Part shown: piece after piece, positions 38,535 through 47,020 of the stretch
How the letters are laid out: each line of letters starts with the position of its first letter
Position numbering within the stretch: the stretch's first letter is position 1
Assembly: GCA_948676835.1 (NCBI GenBank)
Contig: CAPOZU010000001.1
Coordinates: 1-64,000, forward strand
Direction: 5' to 3'
DNA from: an uncultured Clostridia bacterium
GTDB taxonomy: Bacteria; Bacillota; Clostridia; TANB77; CAG-508
DNA: 64,000 bases
The notes under the pieces: model-generated
Database searches by the model: none
The model's input: the letters and a program-made list of their open reading frames with translations, nothing else
What the model was told of the DNA's origin: nothing
Translations under genes and position numbers: made by a program

Positions 38535-39566
38535 TTACTTAAGATTTTGTTTTCTTAATTGACCACATGCAGCTGCTATGTCTGATCCTAGTTCTCTTCT
38601 AATTGTTGCTACAATTCCATGGTCATTTAGGTAATCTCTAAATTTAATTATATTTTCATTTGTACTTTTGGTATATTTTCCATCATCAATTTTATTTATT
38701 GGTATTAAATTAACATGTGCAAGCATTCCTTTTAATAATTTTACTAAGTCTTTAGCATCTTCTAAGTTATCGTTATTATCCTTTGCTAAAGCATATTCAA
38801 AAGAAATTCTTTTATTAGTCTTTGATATATAATATTTACATGCTTCCATTAATTCTTCAATAGGATAGCAATTGTTTATTGGCATCATTGAACTTCTAGT
38901 TTTGTTATTACTACTATGTAATGATACTGATAATGTACATTGCATATGCTTATCTGCTAATTCATATATTCTTGGAACAATTCCACTTGTTGATATACTT
39001 ATGTGTCTTGCTCCTATATTTAATCCTTTAGGATTATTTACTATTTTAATAGATTCCATTACATTTTCAAAATTGTCTAGTGGTTCACCAATTCCCATAA
39101 ATACTATATTTGAAATTTTTATATTACAATCTTTTTCAATAGCTAATAGTTGTTCTACAATTTCTCCAGGCTCCAAACTTCTTGAAAATGGTATTCCTGT
39201 TGATGCACAGAATTTACATCCCATTTTACAACCAATCTGACTCGATACGCATATAGTATAACCATGATGATACTCCATTAGTACACTTTCAATTAAGTTT
39301 CTTTCCCCATCTTGCAAATCAAATAAATATTTTTTTGTTCCATCAACAGATACTAATTTATGAACAATTTTAAAATTACCTAACGTATAGTTTTCATCTA
39401 GTTTTTTTCTTAATTCTAATGATAGATTAGTCATTTCATCAAAAGAACTTGCTTTATCTTGATATATCCATTTAAAGATTTGTTCTGCTCTAAATGGCTT
39501 TTCTCCAATTAATTTTAATTCTTCTTTTAAATTATCTAAATCGTAGTTTTTTATATTCTTTTTCAA
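38535..39566 (-). CDS. rlmN: Dual-specificity 23S rRNA/tRNA adenine-C2 methyltransferase (radical SAM)
   Basis: 343 residues. It methylates A2503 of 23S rRNA and A37 of some tRNAs, influencing peptidyl-transfer and decoding fidelity. The radical-SAM cluster motif CxxxCxxC is present as GCKMGCKFCAS near residue 112. Also present are the mechanistic Cys near the C-terminus (AACGQL), GIGEPLDN and the SISTSGIVP strand. The N-terminal helical RNA-binding region has ERAEQI-like EKPFRAEQIFKWIY. First gene of the rlmN-prpC-prkC operon, with a promoter at 39593-39621. Confidence 0.95.
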   Translation of the reverse strand: MKKNIKNYDLDNLKEELKLIGEKPFRAEQIFKWIYQDKASSFDEMTNLSLELRKKLDENYTLGNFKIVHKLVSVDGTKKYLFDLQDGERNLIESVLMEYHHGYTICVSSQIGCKMGCKFCASTGIPFSRSLEPGEIVEQLLAIEKDCNIKISNIVFMGIGEPLDNFENVMESIKIVNNPKGLNIGARHISISTSGIVPRIYELADKHMQCTLSVSLHSSNNKTRSSMMPINNCYPIEELMEACKYYISKTNKRISFEYALAKDNNDNLEDAKDLVKLLKGMLAHVNLIPINKIDDGKYTKSTNENIIKFRDYLNDHGIVATIRRELGSDIAAACGQLRKQNLK

Positions 39567-39592
39567 AGGTTTCCCCCAATCTATATATGGCT

Positions 39593-39621
39593 GTTATATC
39601 ATATAATACTTTTTTTTACAA
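39593..39621 (-). promoter_or_regulatory. Promoter for the rlmN-prpC-prkC operon
   Basis: Minus strand TTGTAA (39616-39621), 17-nt spacer, extended -10 TGATATAAC (TATAAC at 39593-39598). Confidence 0.5.
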
Positions 39622-39670
39622 TATATTTTATAAAGTTTTAACACAAACGTAATGAGTTAATTTACATCAA

Positions 39671-39704
39671 GAAAGCCAACGGAAAATTCCCCATTGGCTT
39701 TTTT
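39671..39704 (-). terminator. Terminator at the end of the polysaccharide locus
   Basis: Inverted repeat AAAGCCAA / TTGGCTTT with inner GGAAAATTCC, flanked by T/A runs, just past the glycosyltransferase stop at 39707. Confidence 0.7.
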
Positions 39705-39706
39705 TG

Positions 39707-40594
39707 TTACTTATTTAATAATTTTCTAATTGGTATTTCTATTAGCAATTCTAACTTTCTACATACATTTAATATATGAAATAAAGAAATTTGTAATAAA
39801 TTAATTTTATTATAAGTTTTATGATAATACATTTTACTCTTAAACATTTGCTTCATTTTTCTATAATAACTTAAAGATTTTCCTATTGTTTGGCTTTCAT
39901 AATGAATAAAATATTCTGAGTTTAAACTTATAGTTTTATAATTTCTATCTCTTAATTTATGTGCTAGAATATCTTCTTCATAAAATAAAAACACGTTCTC
40001 ATCTAATAATCCAATTTCTTTTAAAATATTTGCTTTTATTACAAAAAATGCTCCTGAAATTGCTTCTACTTCTAGCTTTTCTACTTCATATTCTTTATTT
40101 GAGTATTCACCATTTCTTAAAACTTTATAAAGCAATAATTCTAAAAGCCTTGTTGAATGTACTACATCTAATCCAAATGTTCTAATTTTCCAACTACTTC
40201 TTCGTATTGGATTTCTATCTTTATTTAACATTCTAGGACTTATTACAGCAATTTTATCATTCGAGTTAATTACATCTAAGCAATGTTTTATTGCATCTTC
40301 TGACACTTCTATATCTGGATTAGAAATAATATAGTAATCAAATTCTTCATTTATGCTGTCTAAGTATTTTATACCAAAATTATTACCATAATCATATCCA
40401 CCATTTTTATCTGATTCAATTACTTTCACTTTTGAGCTTTCTAATTCTTTTAATTTATCAAAAGTACCTGTAGTAGTAGATTTATTATCTACTACTACAA
40501 TTCTATTTATTGTTTCATATTCAGTTATTTTTTTTACATATTTTAATGTATCTTCTGCATCATTGTAATTTACAATAATAACTGCTACTTTCAT
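39707..40594 (-). CDS. Family-2 glycosyltransferase (rhamnosyltransferase-like)
   Basis: 295 residues; the start at 40594 is preferred because the upstream in-frame ATG overlaps the GGAG ribosome-binding site. A GT-A fold begins with VAVIIVNYNDAEDT and VVVDNKSTT. The DxD-like metal motif is NPDIEVS near residue 100, an acceptor-side ISGAFFVIKANIL follows near 185, and FLFYEEDILAHKLRDRNY supplies the ED catalytic base, the WbbL-like arrangement. It likely adds a deoxyhexose to a surface polysaccharide. Last gene of the long minus-strand locus. Confidence 0.85.
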   Translation of the reverse strand: MKVAVIIVNYNDAEDTLKYVKKITEYETINRIVVVDNKSTTTGTFDKLKELESSKVKVIESDKNGGYDYGNNFGIKYLDSINEEFDYYIISNPDIEVSEDAIKHCLDVINSNDKIAVISPRMLNKDRNPIRRSSWKIRTFGLDVVHSTRLLELLLYKVLRNGEYSNKEYEVEKLEVEAISGAFFVIKANILKEIGLLDENVFLFYEEDILAHKLRDRNYKTISLNSEYFIHYESQTIGKSLSYYRKMKQMFKSKMYYHKTYNKINLLQISLFHILNVCRKLELLIEIPIRKLLNK

Positions 40595-40609
40595 ATTTTT
40601 CTCCATAAA

Positions 40610-42439
40610 TTATTTTTTCTTTAATATAACTCCAGCATCATTTTGGAATAATAGTTCATATTCATCTGTTGTTTCATATTTTTCTCCAGTATACAACACG
40701 AAGTATTCTTTTTCTGCAGTTTCAAGCCAATTTTCTACTGTTGTTTCAACAACTGCTTTTTGAAGATCATTTATAGATTCTCCACCACATTCTATTCTAG
40801 ATATAACATACATCCATGCCTTACAATTAGTATTCATTCCACCTACTAACATATTTTTTAATGTCATTCCTTCTATTTTTCCCATTTCTTCTGCTAAATC
40901 TAATCTATCTGAATTTACTAAACATGAATGATTTATGTTGTTTGTTGCTGATATATTTGTATCAAAATATATTCCAGCAAGTGAATCTAATTTCCATATT
41001 TCTATTAATCCAGGACATCTTTCTTGAACAGTAACTTCTATTCTAGAAGTGCAAGCATATATAATTAAAACCCACATAGTAAGTCCTGATATCATTATTA
41101 CTTTTAATTCTTTGTTATTATCAAGTTCACACATCATATCTACTGCAATCTCTACTGCAATTATCCATATAATGTAATAAATTTTATAATAATAATATGG
41201 AGATACAAATCCTTTTGCAAGTCCTATAAATTCTATAATAGTTTGGAATAATAGTAATCCACCTGCAATTAATTTATAATCAATTTTTTTATTTTTAAAA
41301 CAAGTATATATAAATAATACTATAAATGGAATATAGAATAAAAAGTCTTGATAAAAAGATTTATATATTCCTCCATCAAATCCTATTGCATCTGTTAGCT
41401 TATTTTGGTCACTTAATGTAAAAGTTGGTATTACTAAATAACAAATTGAAAGTACTGTAACTATTAAAAGTAAACCAGTTATAATTAAAGTATTTTTTCC
41501 AAAGAATTTTAAATATTTCTTTTCTTGCTTTTTTTGTAAATCTTTTATAAAAGCATATATACAAATAAACGCATATAAAGCTGGTACAAATAAGCAGTAA
41601 GAAAATATAACTCCAATTCCCATTAAAACTATTAAACCTATTAAAAATTTGTTATTTATACCACTATCATATACTTTTGCAAGATAAAATAACCCAGTAG
41701 TAAAAGCTATTGCAACACTTAAATATGAGAATCCATATAATAAGCTTGTATAAGGATATGCAAATGCATATAAAATTAAAAATACAATTCCAATAATATA
41801 GTTTGTTTTATTTTTTAATTTATCTGATATAAGCATATAAAATCCTGCTATATTTAATAATAATACAGCCATTTCAAATATCTTAAATGTAGCATATTCT
41901 TTATAATCTGGTTTTAAATCTCTCATTATATTCATAAAAATACCAGTATTTATATATGCTCCTGTTTGCATTGTTGTAAAATTATATCCTGTTTTATTAT
42001 CAATTTTTGCTAAAACTTTCATATTATCTGCAAAATTTGTAGCTGCACTATAATGCATTGAAACATCGACAGATGCATTTGCAACGGTTCTATCAAAAGG
42101 CCTATATTGTGTTTTTCCCATATATCCAACAATTGCTAAACATATAATTACTGCCACAATATCTCTTTTTCTTATTTCAAAACTTTGAATTCCTTTATCT
42201 TTATAAATTTTGAAACCAAATAATCCAGAAACAACCAAATCTGCAACTGATAAAAATAATAAATTAGTTGTAATATTTAACACTCCAAATATCATGCATA
42301 CTGCAATATTAAATCCTAGATATGCAATTCCTGAAAAAATGCACCAACTAATTAAATTCACTTTTTCATCATTCTTTTTAACTAATATAAATGCAGTAAG
42401 CATTACTACAACAGTTATAATATAAAATAAGGCTATCAT
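40610..42439 (-). CDS. Large polytopic membrane protein, GT-C-like (paralogue B)
   Basis: 609 residues from the ATG at 42439 (AAAGG upstream), which aligns with the start of the related proteins; the 21 codons further 5' run into a repeat element. Around twelve TM segments are followed by a soluble C-terminal domain. Shared family motifs are ASVDVSMHYSAATNF, NFTTMQTGAYINTGIF and GFSYLSVAIA, corresponding to those of paralogues A (27972) and C (42688). The C-terminal domain ends LLFQNDAGVILKKK like the ILYSNENGFVAKI ending of paralogue A. A probable envelope-glycan enzyme of unknown substrate. Confidence 0.8.
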   Translation of the reverse strand: MIALFYIITVVVMLTAFILVKKNDEKVNLISWCIFSGIAYLGFNIAVCMIFGVLNITTNLLFLSVADLVVSGLFGFKIYKDKGIQSFEIRKRDIVAVIICLAIVGYMGKTQYRPFDRTVANASVDVSMHYSAATNFADNMKVLAKIDNKTGYNFTTMQTGAYINTGIFMNIMRDLKPDYKEYATFKIFEMAVLLLNIAGFYMLISDKLKNKTNYIIGIVFLILYAFAYPYTSLLYGFSYLSVAIAFTTGLFYLAKVYDSGINNKFLIGLIVLMGIGVIFSYCLFVPALYAFICIYAFIKDLQKKQEKKYLKFFGKNTLIITGLLLIVTVLSICYLVIPTFTLSDQNKLTDAIGFDGGIYKSFYQDFLFYIPFIVLFIYTCFKNKKIDYKLIAGGLLLFQTIIEFIGLAKGFVSPYYYYKIYYIIWIIAVEIAVDMMCELDNNKELKVIMISGLTMWVLIIYACTSRIEVTVQERCPGLIEIWKLDSLAGIYFDTNISATNNINHSCLVNSDRLDLAEEMGKIEGMTLKNMLVGGMNTNCKAWMYVISRIECGGESINDLQKAVVETTVENWLETAEKEYFVLYTGEKYETTDEYELLFQNDAGVILKKK

Positions 42440-42525
42440 AAATTCTCTACCTTTCTTAAAAATAAATTGATAATTATATTTTTTATTTCTTATATAATTC
42501 AATCATATAAAATTATTTTTCAAAA

Positions 42526-42636
42526 GCCCCGCGTAAGCGACCAAACGAACGAAGTGAGTGCGAATTGGAGCAACTATCATATATGTGTAAATTATAGAAT
42601 ATAATTTACAACTAGCAAGTTGCGACACCAAGGGGC
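42526..42636. repeat. Structured core repeat, copy 2
   Basis: A 111-bp copy of the core at 32795-32913, lying alone between two membrane-protein genes without the 600-bp element's terminal repeats. The closing helix is GCCCC/GGGGC instead of TACACC/GGTGTA, and the AT hairpin is TGTAAATTATA / TATAATTTACA, 3 bp shorter. The internal CCGCGTAAGCGACCAAACG and CTAGCAAGTTGCGACACCAA are identical. Flanking AT-rich arms are again roughly inverted (ATATAAAATTATTTTTC against GAAAAATATTATTTTATAT) but differ in sequence from copy 1. Confidence 0.8.
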
Positions 42637-42687
42637 AAAGAAAAATATTATTTTATATTTTGAATTAATATTGAATTACTATTATAA

Positions 42688-44789
42688 TTATCGATTTATT
42701 TTTGCCACAAATCCATTTTCATTTTCAAACAAAATCTCTATTTGATCATTTTCTTTTGCTTCTTCTAAACAAGCTTTATATTCAGTCATTCTAACTAATT
42801 CATCACTTGAGATTTTTACAATATATTTTTTATCTTCATTTTCTAAAGTTTCTTCTAAGTTATATATATGAGTATCTTGAACTACCATCTCATATGGTAA
42901 TTTATTACTTGAAATTTCAAGTACAGCCGTTGCCCAAATTCTTTCAAAATATGAACCATTTGTCATTAATTGAGTATTTTCACAGTCCATATCTTTTAAA
43001 TTTTCTTTTGCATATAAAACAACATCTATTTCATTCTTATTAAAACTATTCATTAGTTCAACTCTATTTCTACGGTCACAGTTCTCTTCAAAATACATTC
43101 CGAACAAAATTTGGAAGTGAATTTCTTACATTAACCTCAAGTAGATTTCCTGATTTTAGGCCTGTCCAAGAGCATACAAATATTGCCCAAATAATTATGT
43201 AAGTTCCACCTGAAATCTTTATTGATTTTATTTCAATTTTTTTTCTAAATTTTTCAGGTAATTTATTAAATTTTGTTAAATCTATGTATTTTACATACTC
43301 TGGTAAAACTGTAAACATTGCAAGTAGTAAAACTAAGAATATTTTTGCAAGTAATATTAAATCAACAACTCTTGCACTGCTTAATACTAATCCTCTAAAT
43401 ACCCATAACACATATATTGCAAAAATTATTATTACATCTATTCTAAATAATTTTTCTTTGCTATATGTATTTACTAAATCTATAGTTGCAGCAAATATTC
43501 CTATCCATAATATATAAAATGTTTTCATTAAATAATAAACAGAAACTAATTTATTAAGCATTCCTAAATAAAGAATCGCAGAATATGCAACAATTATTAT
43601 TGAAAATATATCTTGATATCTTAAACTTCTATTTTTTATTCTCTTAATTATTTCCGAAAAATATAAGACTGCAAATGGAATATAAACTATTAAATTTATT
43701 AATTTTCCTGTATAAATTTCACCATCTATTTTAAGAGCATTTATTAAATCAGTTTGTCCTTCTATAAAAAATGATGGTATAAATAAATATCCTATTCCGA
43801 GCTGCTGTTACTATTAATAATAATCCAGTTATAATTAATGTTGTTTTTCCAAAGAATTTTAAATATTTTTTTGATTCTTTATTTGATAAATCTTTTAAAA
43901 AACAGAATATACATATTGAAGCAAATATTGCTGGTACAAATAAACAATATGAGAAAATTAGTCCAGTAGCTGTCATTACAACAAGTGGTATAGTAATTCT
44001 TTTTTTAATTTTTTCGTTTGAGTATAAGCTTTCAACTACTGATAATAATAATGTTGCCATCACTATTCCAACAGAAAGATATGAAAATCCATAAATCCAA
44101 GAATTATATGGAAAACCATATATGTATAATCCAATTAATACTAAACTTGCTATTAAACTTCTTTTATTTTTTATCTTTTCTGCAAAAACTGCATACAAAG
44201 ATAGTCCACATAAAAATAGTGTTAAAGTTTCAAATATTTGATATATGTATACATACTCTAAACCTGTAATACCGTGTATTACATTCATAAAAATACCATC
44301 ATTTATATATGCTCCAGTTTGCATTATATTAAAATTGAAAAATGTTTTATCTTCAACATTTATAAATATTTTTAAGTTATCTGAATAATGTTTTGCTGCT
44401 CTATAATGAACAGCTGTATCTACTGCTTGATGAGCAATATTTCCTTTATATATGTATAAGTCTTTAACAAACATTACTGAAAATATGGCAAATAGAATTA
44501 CCAAACCTACTATATCATATTTAGTAATTTTATATTTTTGAAAATCTTTTTTTATAACGGCTTTTCCGCCTAAAACAGCACCTATTCCTATATTAATTAT
44601 TGCTAAAAGCCAAATATGTGCTGTAATATTAAGTAATCCCAAAATCATACCAAGAGTAATATTATATGCATAAATTGATACTACAGCTATAATTATCCAT
44701 TTTATTAAGTTTAATTTCTCATCAGATTTTTTATAAAATAAAAAACCTAAAACTAAAGCTATTAAACTAAGTATGTAAAATATTCCCAT
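42688..44789 (-). CDS. Large polytopic membrane protein, GT-C-like (paralogue C), interrupted by two CGG +1 frameshifts
   Basis: About 699 residues when both shifts are read through, matching the 687 of paralogue A. Segment 1 (44789 to 43797) contains GNIAHQAVDTAVHYRAAKHY and FFNFNIMQTGAYINDGIF. At 43797-43799 CGG breaks the frame; skipping C gives VTAAGIGYLFIPSFFIEGQ, matching VTAFGIGYLFIPSFIIEGQ in paralogue A. Segment 2 continues to a second CGG at 43100-43102; skipping C gives FVGMYFEENCDRR, matching LVGMYYTENCDRR. Segment 3 ends ILFENENGFVAKINR at 42688. Every other part is intact, with no additional stops. Two independent decay mutations of identical type in one otherwise conserved gene would be a notable coincidence. 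Confidence 0.8.
43099..43102 (-). other. CGGA +1 frameshift site 4 (paralogue C, second)
   Basis: Zero frame AAT TTT GTT CGG AAT GTA TTT TGA; skipping C gives GTT GGA ATG TAT TTT GAA. Paralogue A reads GTT GGA ATG TAT at the same place, an exact match apart from the extra C. Confidence 0.85.
43796..43799 (-). other. CGGA +1 frameshift site 3 (paralogue C, first)
   Basis: Zero frame GCA GCT CGG AAT AGG ATA; skipping C gives GCT GGA ATA GGA TAT. Paralogue A has Gly here (TAFGIGY). Confidence 0.85.
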
Positions 44790-44839
44790 TGTTTTACCTC
44801 TACTTTAACTTCATTTTAAACTTTATTGTAAACTCTAAA

Positions 44840-46111
44840 TTATTGTTCTTCTTTTGTATTTTTTATTTTACTAAGCTTTTTCTCTTTATATAAAATTACT
44901 TTTGTAACTATTGTGTATAAAACAAATTGGAAAGCAAGCGTTGTTGTACATGAAAATGTTGCTCCATTTATTCCTAAATTTAAATTTCCAACTAAAATAT
45001 TTGAGCCTGCAAATGCAACTATCATTGAAATTATATAAATAACAAATTGTACAAATGTATGGCGTATTGTTGTTAATGTTACTAAATTTATATATGATAT
45101 AGCATAGAATATATAAGAACCTATAATTACACATAAATTCATTCTATATGCTGTTAAATCAAGTCCATAAATTAATCCTAAAAATTCTGGTCCAAGTAAA
45201 AATGCTGCAAGAACTGCAAATGCTCCAAAAGCTATAACTATTAATTTTATTTTTAAAGTTATTTTTTCGATTTCTTTTAATTTATTTTGTTCATATAATT
45301 CTTTTAAATTACCTAAAAATGGCATTACTATAAATTGTGTAAATAATGTCATAACTGTTGCTGGCATCATTATATATCCATAAATAGCTTGGATGTCTTC
45401 TGTTAAGAAACTATCTATTGCATATTTTGGAGCATTTAATATATATATTCCAGCAAATGAATTTACAAAAACGAAAAATTCACTTTTTATAATTGATAAA
45501 ACATTTTCTTTATTTACTTTATCTGGCTCTATTAATTTTTTAGAAATCATTAAATAGTCATATACTATTAAAATAATGAGATTTACTATTATAACAGATA
45601 AACAAGCAAGTCTTAAATCTCTTGTAATTAGATCAACAACTAAAAAAGCTGCAATTCCTATAAATCCTTTTAAACTTAAAGACATTCCTGATTTATATAA
45701 TAAATCATTTTTCTGCATTACACCATAAAGTATATCTGAAAATGCTTCTAAGCCTTTAAATATAGCAAGCAATGCAAATATTGTTGTTTTAAATCCACTA
45801 TATTGTTTTAGTAGTAAAAATCCTGTCGCACCTATAAGCATTAATATACAAGTTAAAAATCTTGTAACAATGTAATCATTGTCTTTTATTTTATTCTTTA
45901 TATCTGTTACTTGGCATAGCCTTCCAGAATACATTGCTAAAGTATAAAGAATTGTTGCTGTTGCATAAGCAATTGAAAATATACCAGCAGTTTGTATATC
46001 ATTAACTCTTGTTACTATAATTAAGAAAAACAATGAGTTAAATGAATTTATTCCAGTTCCTAAACTATTCCAAATAAAGTTCTTTAGAAATAATTTCTTT
46101 TCTGAATTCAT
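44840..46111 (-). CDS. Wzx-like oligosaccharide flippase (MOP superfamily)
   Basis: 423 residues with around twelve TM segments and the N-terminal KNFIWNSLGTGINSFNSLFFLIIVTRV typical of polysaccharide-biosynthesis flippases, here quoted in part as NSLGTGINSFNSLFF. Such proteins move undecaprenyl-linked repeat units across the membrane. It overlaps the preceding glycosyltransferase gene by one base (TAATG), implying translational coupling. Its co-occurrence with an ABC exporter in the same locus suggests two glycans, or one flippase-dependent modification pathway. Confidence 0.88.
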   Translation of the reverse strand: MNSEKKLFLKNFIWNSLGTGINSFNSLFFLIIVTRVNDIQTAGIFSIAYATATILYTLAMYSGRLCQVTDIKNKIKDNDYIVTRFLTCILMLIGATGFLLLKQYSGFKTTIFALLAIFKGLEAFSDILYGVMQKNDLLYKSGMSLSLKGFIGIAAFLVVDLITRDLRLACLSVIIVNLIILIVYDYLMISKKLIEPDKVNKENVLSIIKSEFFVFVNSFAGIYILNAPKYAIDSFLTEDIQAIYGYIMMPATVMTLFTQFIVMPFLGNLKELYEQNKLKEIEKITLKIKLIVIAFGAFAVLAAFLLGPEFLGLIYGLDLTAYRMNLCVIIGSYIFYAISYINLVTLTTIRHTFVQFVIYIISMIVAFAGSNILVGNLNLGINGATFSCTTTLAFQFVLYTIVTKVILYKEKKLSKIKNTKEEQ

Positions 46112-47016
46112 TATAATACTCCCATCAAAAATATTACTCTTATCATAATATCATCTATTAATCTGTTTCTAATTCTTTTTGGATAAAAAGCTTTCTTAAA
46201 TGAATTTTCTAAGTTATAATCACTTGAAAATAAATCTATAATCGCTCTATTTTCTTTTGATAATTGATAATAATAATAATCTTTATAATTTATCATTTGT
46301 TGCTTTATATCTTGCATTCCATCTTTTAATAAAAGATTTTTTATTCTCCACATTAATAAGCTTATATAACCTTGACCTTCTGATGTTGCATTTTCTTTTC
46401 TTCTCCTATATTTTACTGTAGTTACATTGTTGTAAGCAACATTTCCAAGCCCCACACATAAAAGATATGTCCACCAATCATGAAAGAAACATGATTTTGG
46501 ATTATTTTCTATAATCATATCTCTTGTTTTTTTATTTACTGTCATTGTCATTCCTTGACCACAGCAAGCAAATAATGCTTTTAGGAAAGAATATTTCTTA
46601 TTTTTCTCTCCTTTACCTATAAACTTCATATCTTCATTGTAATAATCAGAATTTCCAAATACCATATTAGGTTTTGAATCATCTAATTTATTTAATTCTT
46701 CAACTGCAAGCTCAATTTTATTTTCAATCCATACATCATCTTGATCTGCATATGAATAATAATCAGCATCTGCTAATTTTAATAGTTCGAAAAAGCTTTT
46801 TACAAAACCTAAATTTTTTCCTTCATGTAATGTTATATTCTTATTTGCTTGTTGATATTCTTTTATAATAGCTACTGTATTATCTGAAGAGCCATCATCT
46901 CTAACAACTATTTCAACATTTTTATATGTTTGATTTATTATTGAATCTAATTGTTCTCTAACAAATTTTTCTCCATTATAAGTAGACATTATTACAGCGA
47001 CTTTTTTATTTTCCAT
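46111..47016 (-). CDS. Family-2 glycosyltransferase
   Basis: 301 residues. GT-A motifs are VAVIMSTYNGEKFVREQLDS at the N-terminus, EIVVRDDGSSDNTV around 35, the DxD region YYSYADQDDVWIENKIELA around 88 and GQGMTMTVNKKTRD around 155 for acceptor binding. It resembles rhamnosyl/galactosyl transferases of O-antigen-type loci, and the 60795 gene in the same locus. It lies 4 nt after the large membrane gene at 47021 and overlaps the flippase gene. Confidence 0.87.
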   Translation of the reverse strand: MENKKVAVIMSTYNGEKFVREQLDSIINQTYKNVEIVVRDDGSSDNTVAIIKEYQQANKNITLHEGKNLGFVKSFFELLKLADADYYSYADQDDVWIENKIELAVEELNKLDDSKPNMVFGNSDYYNEDMKFIGKGEKNKKYSFLKALFACCGQGMTMTVNKKTRDMIIENNPKSCFFHDWWTYLLCVGLGNVAYNNVTTVKYRRRKENATSEGQGYISLLMWRIKNLLLKDGMQDIKQQMINYKDYYYYQLSKENRAIIDLFSSDYNLENSFKKAFYPKRIRNRLIDDIMIRVIFLMGVL

Positions 47017-47020
47017 TTAC

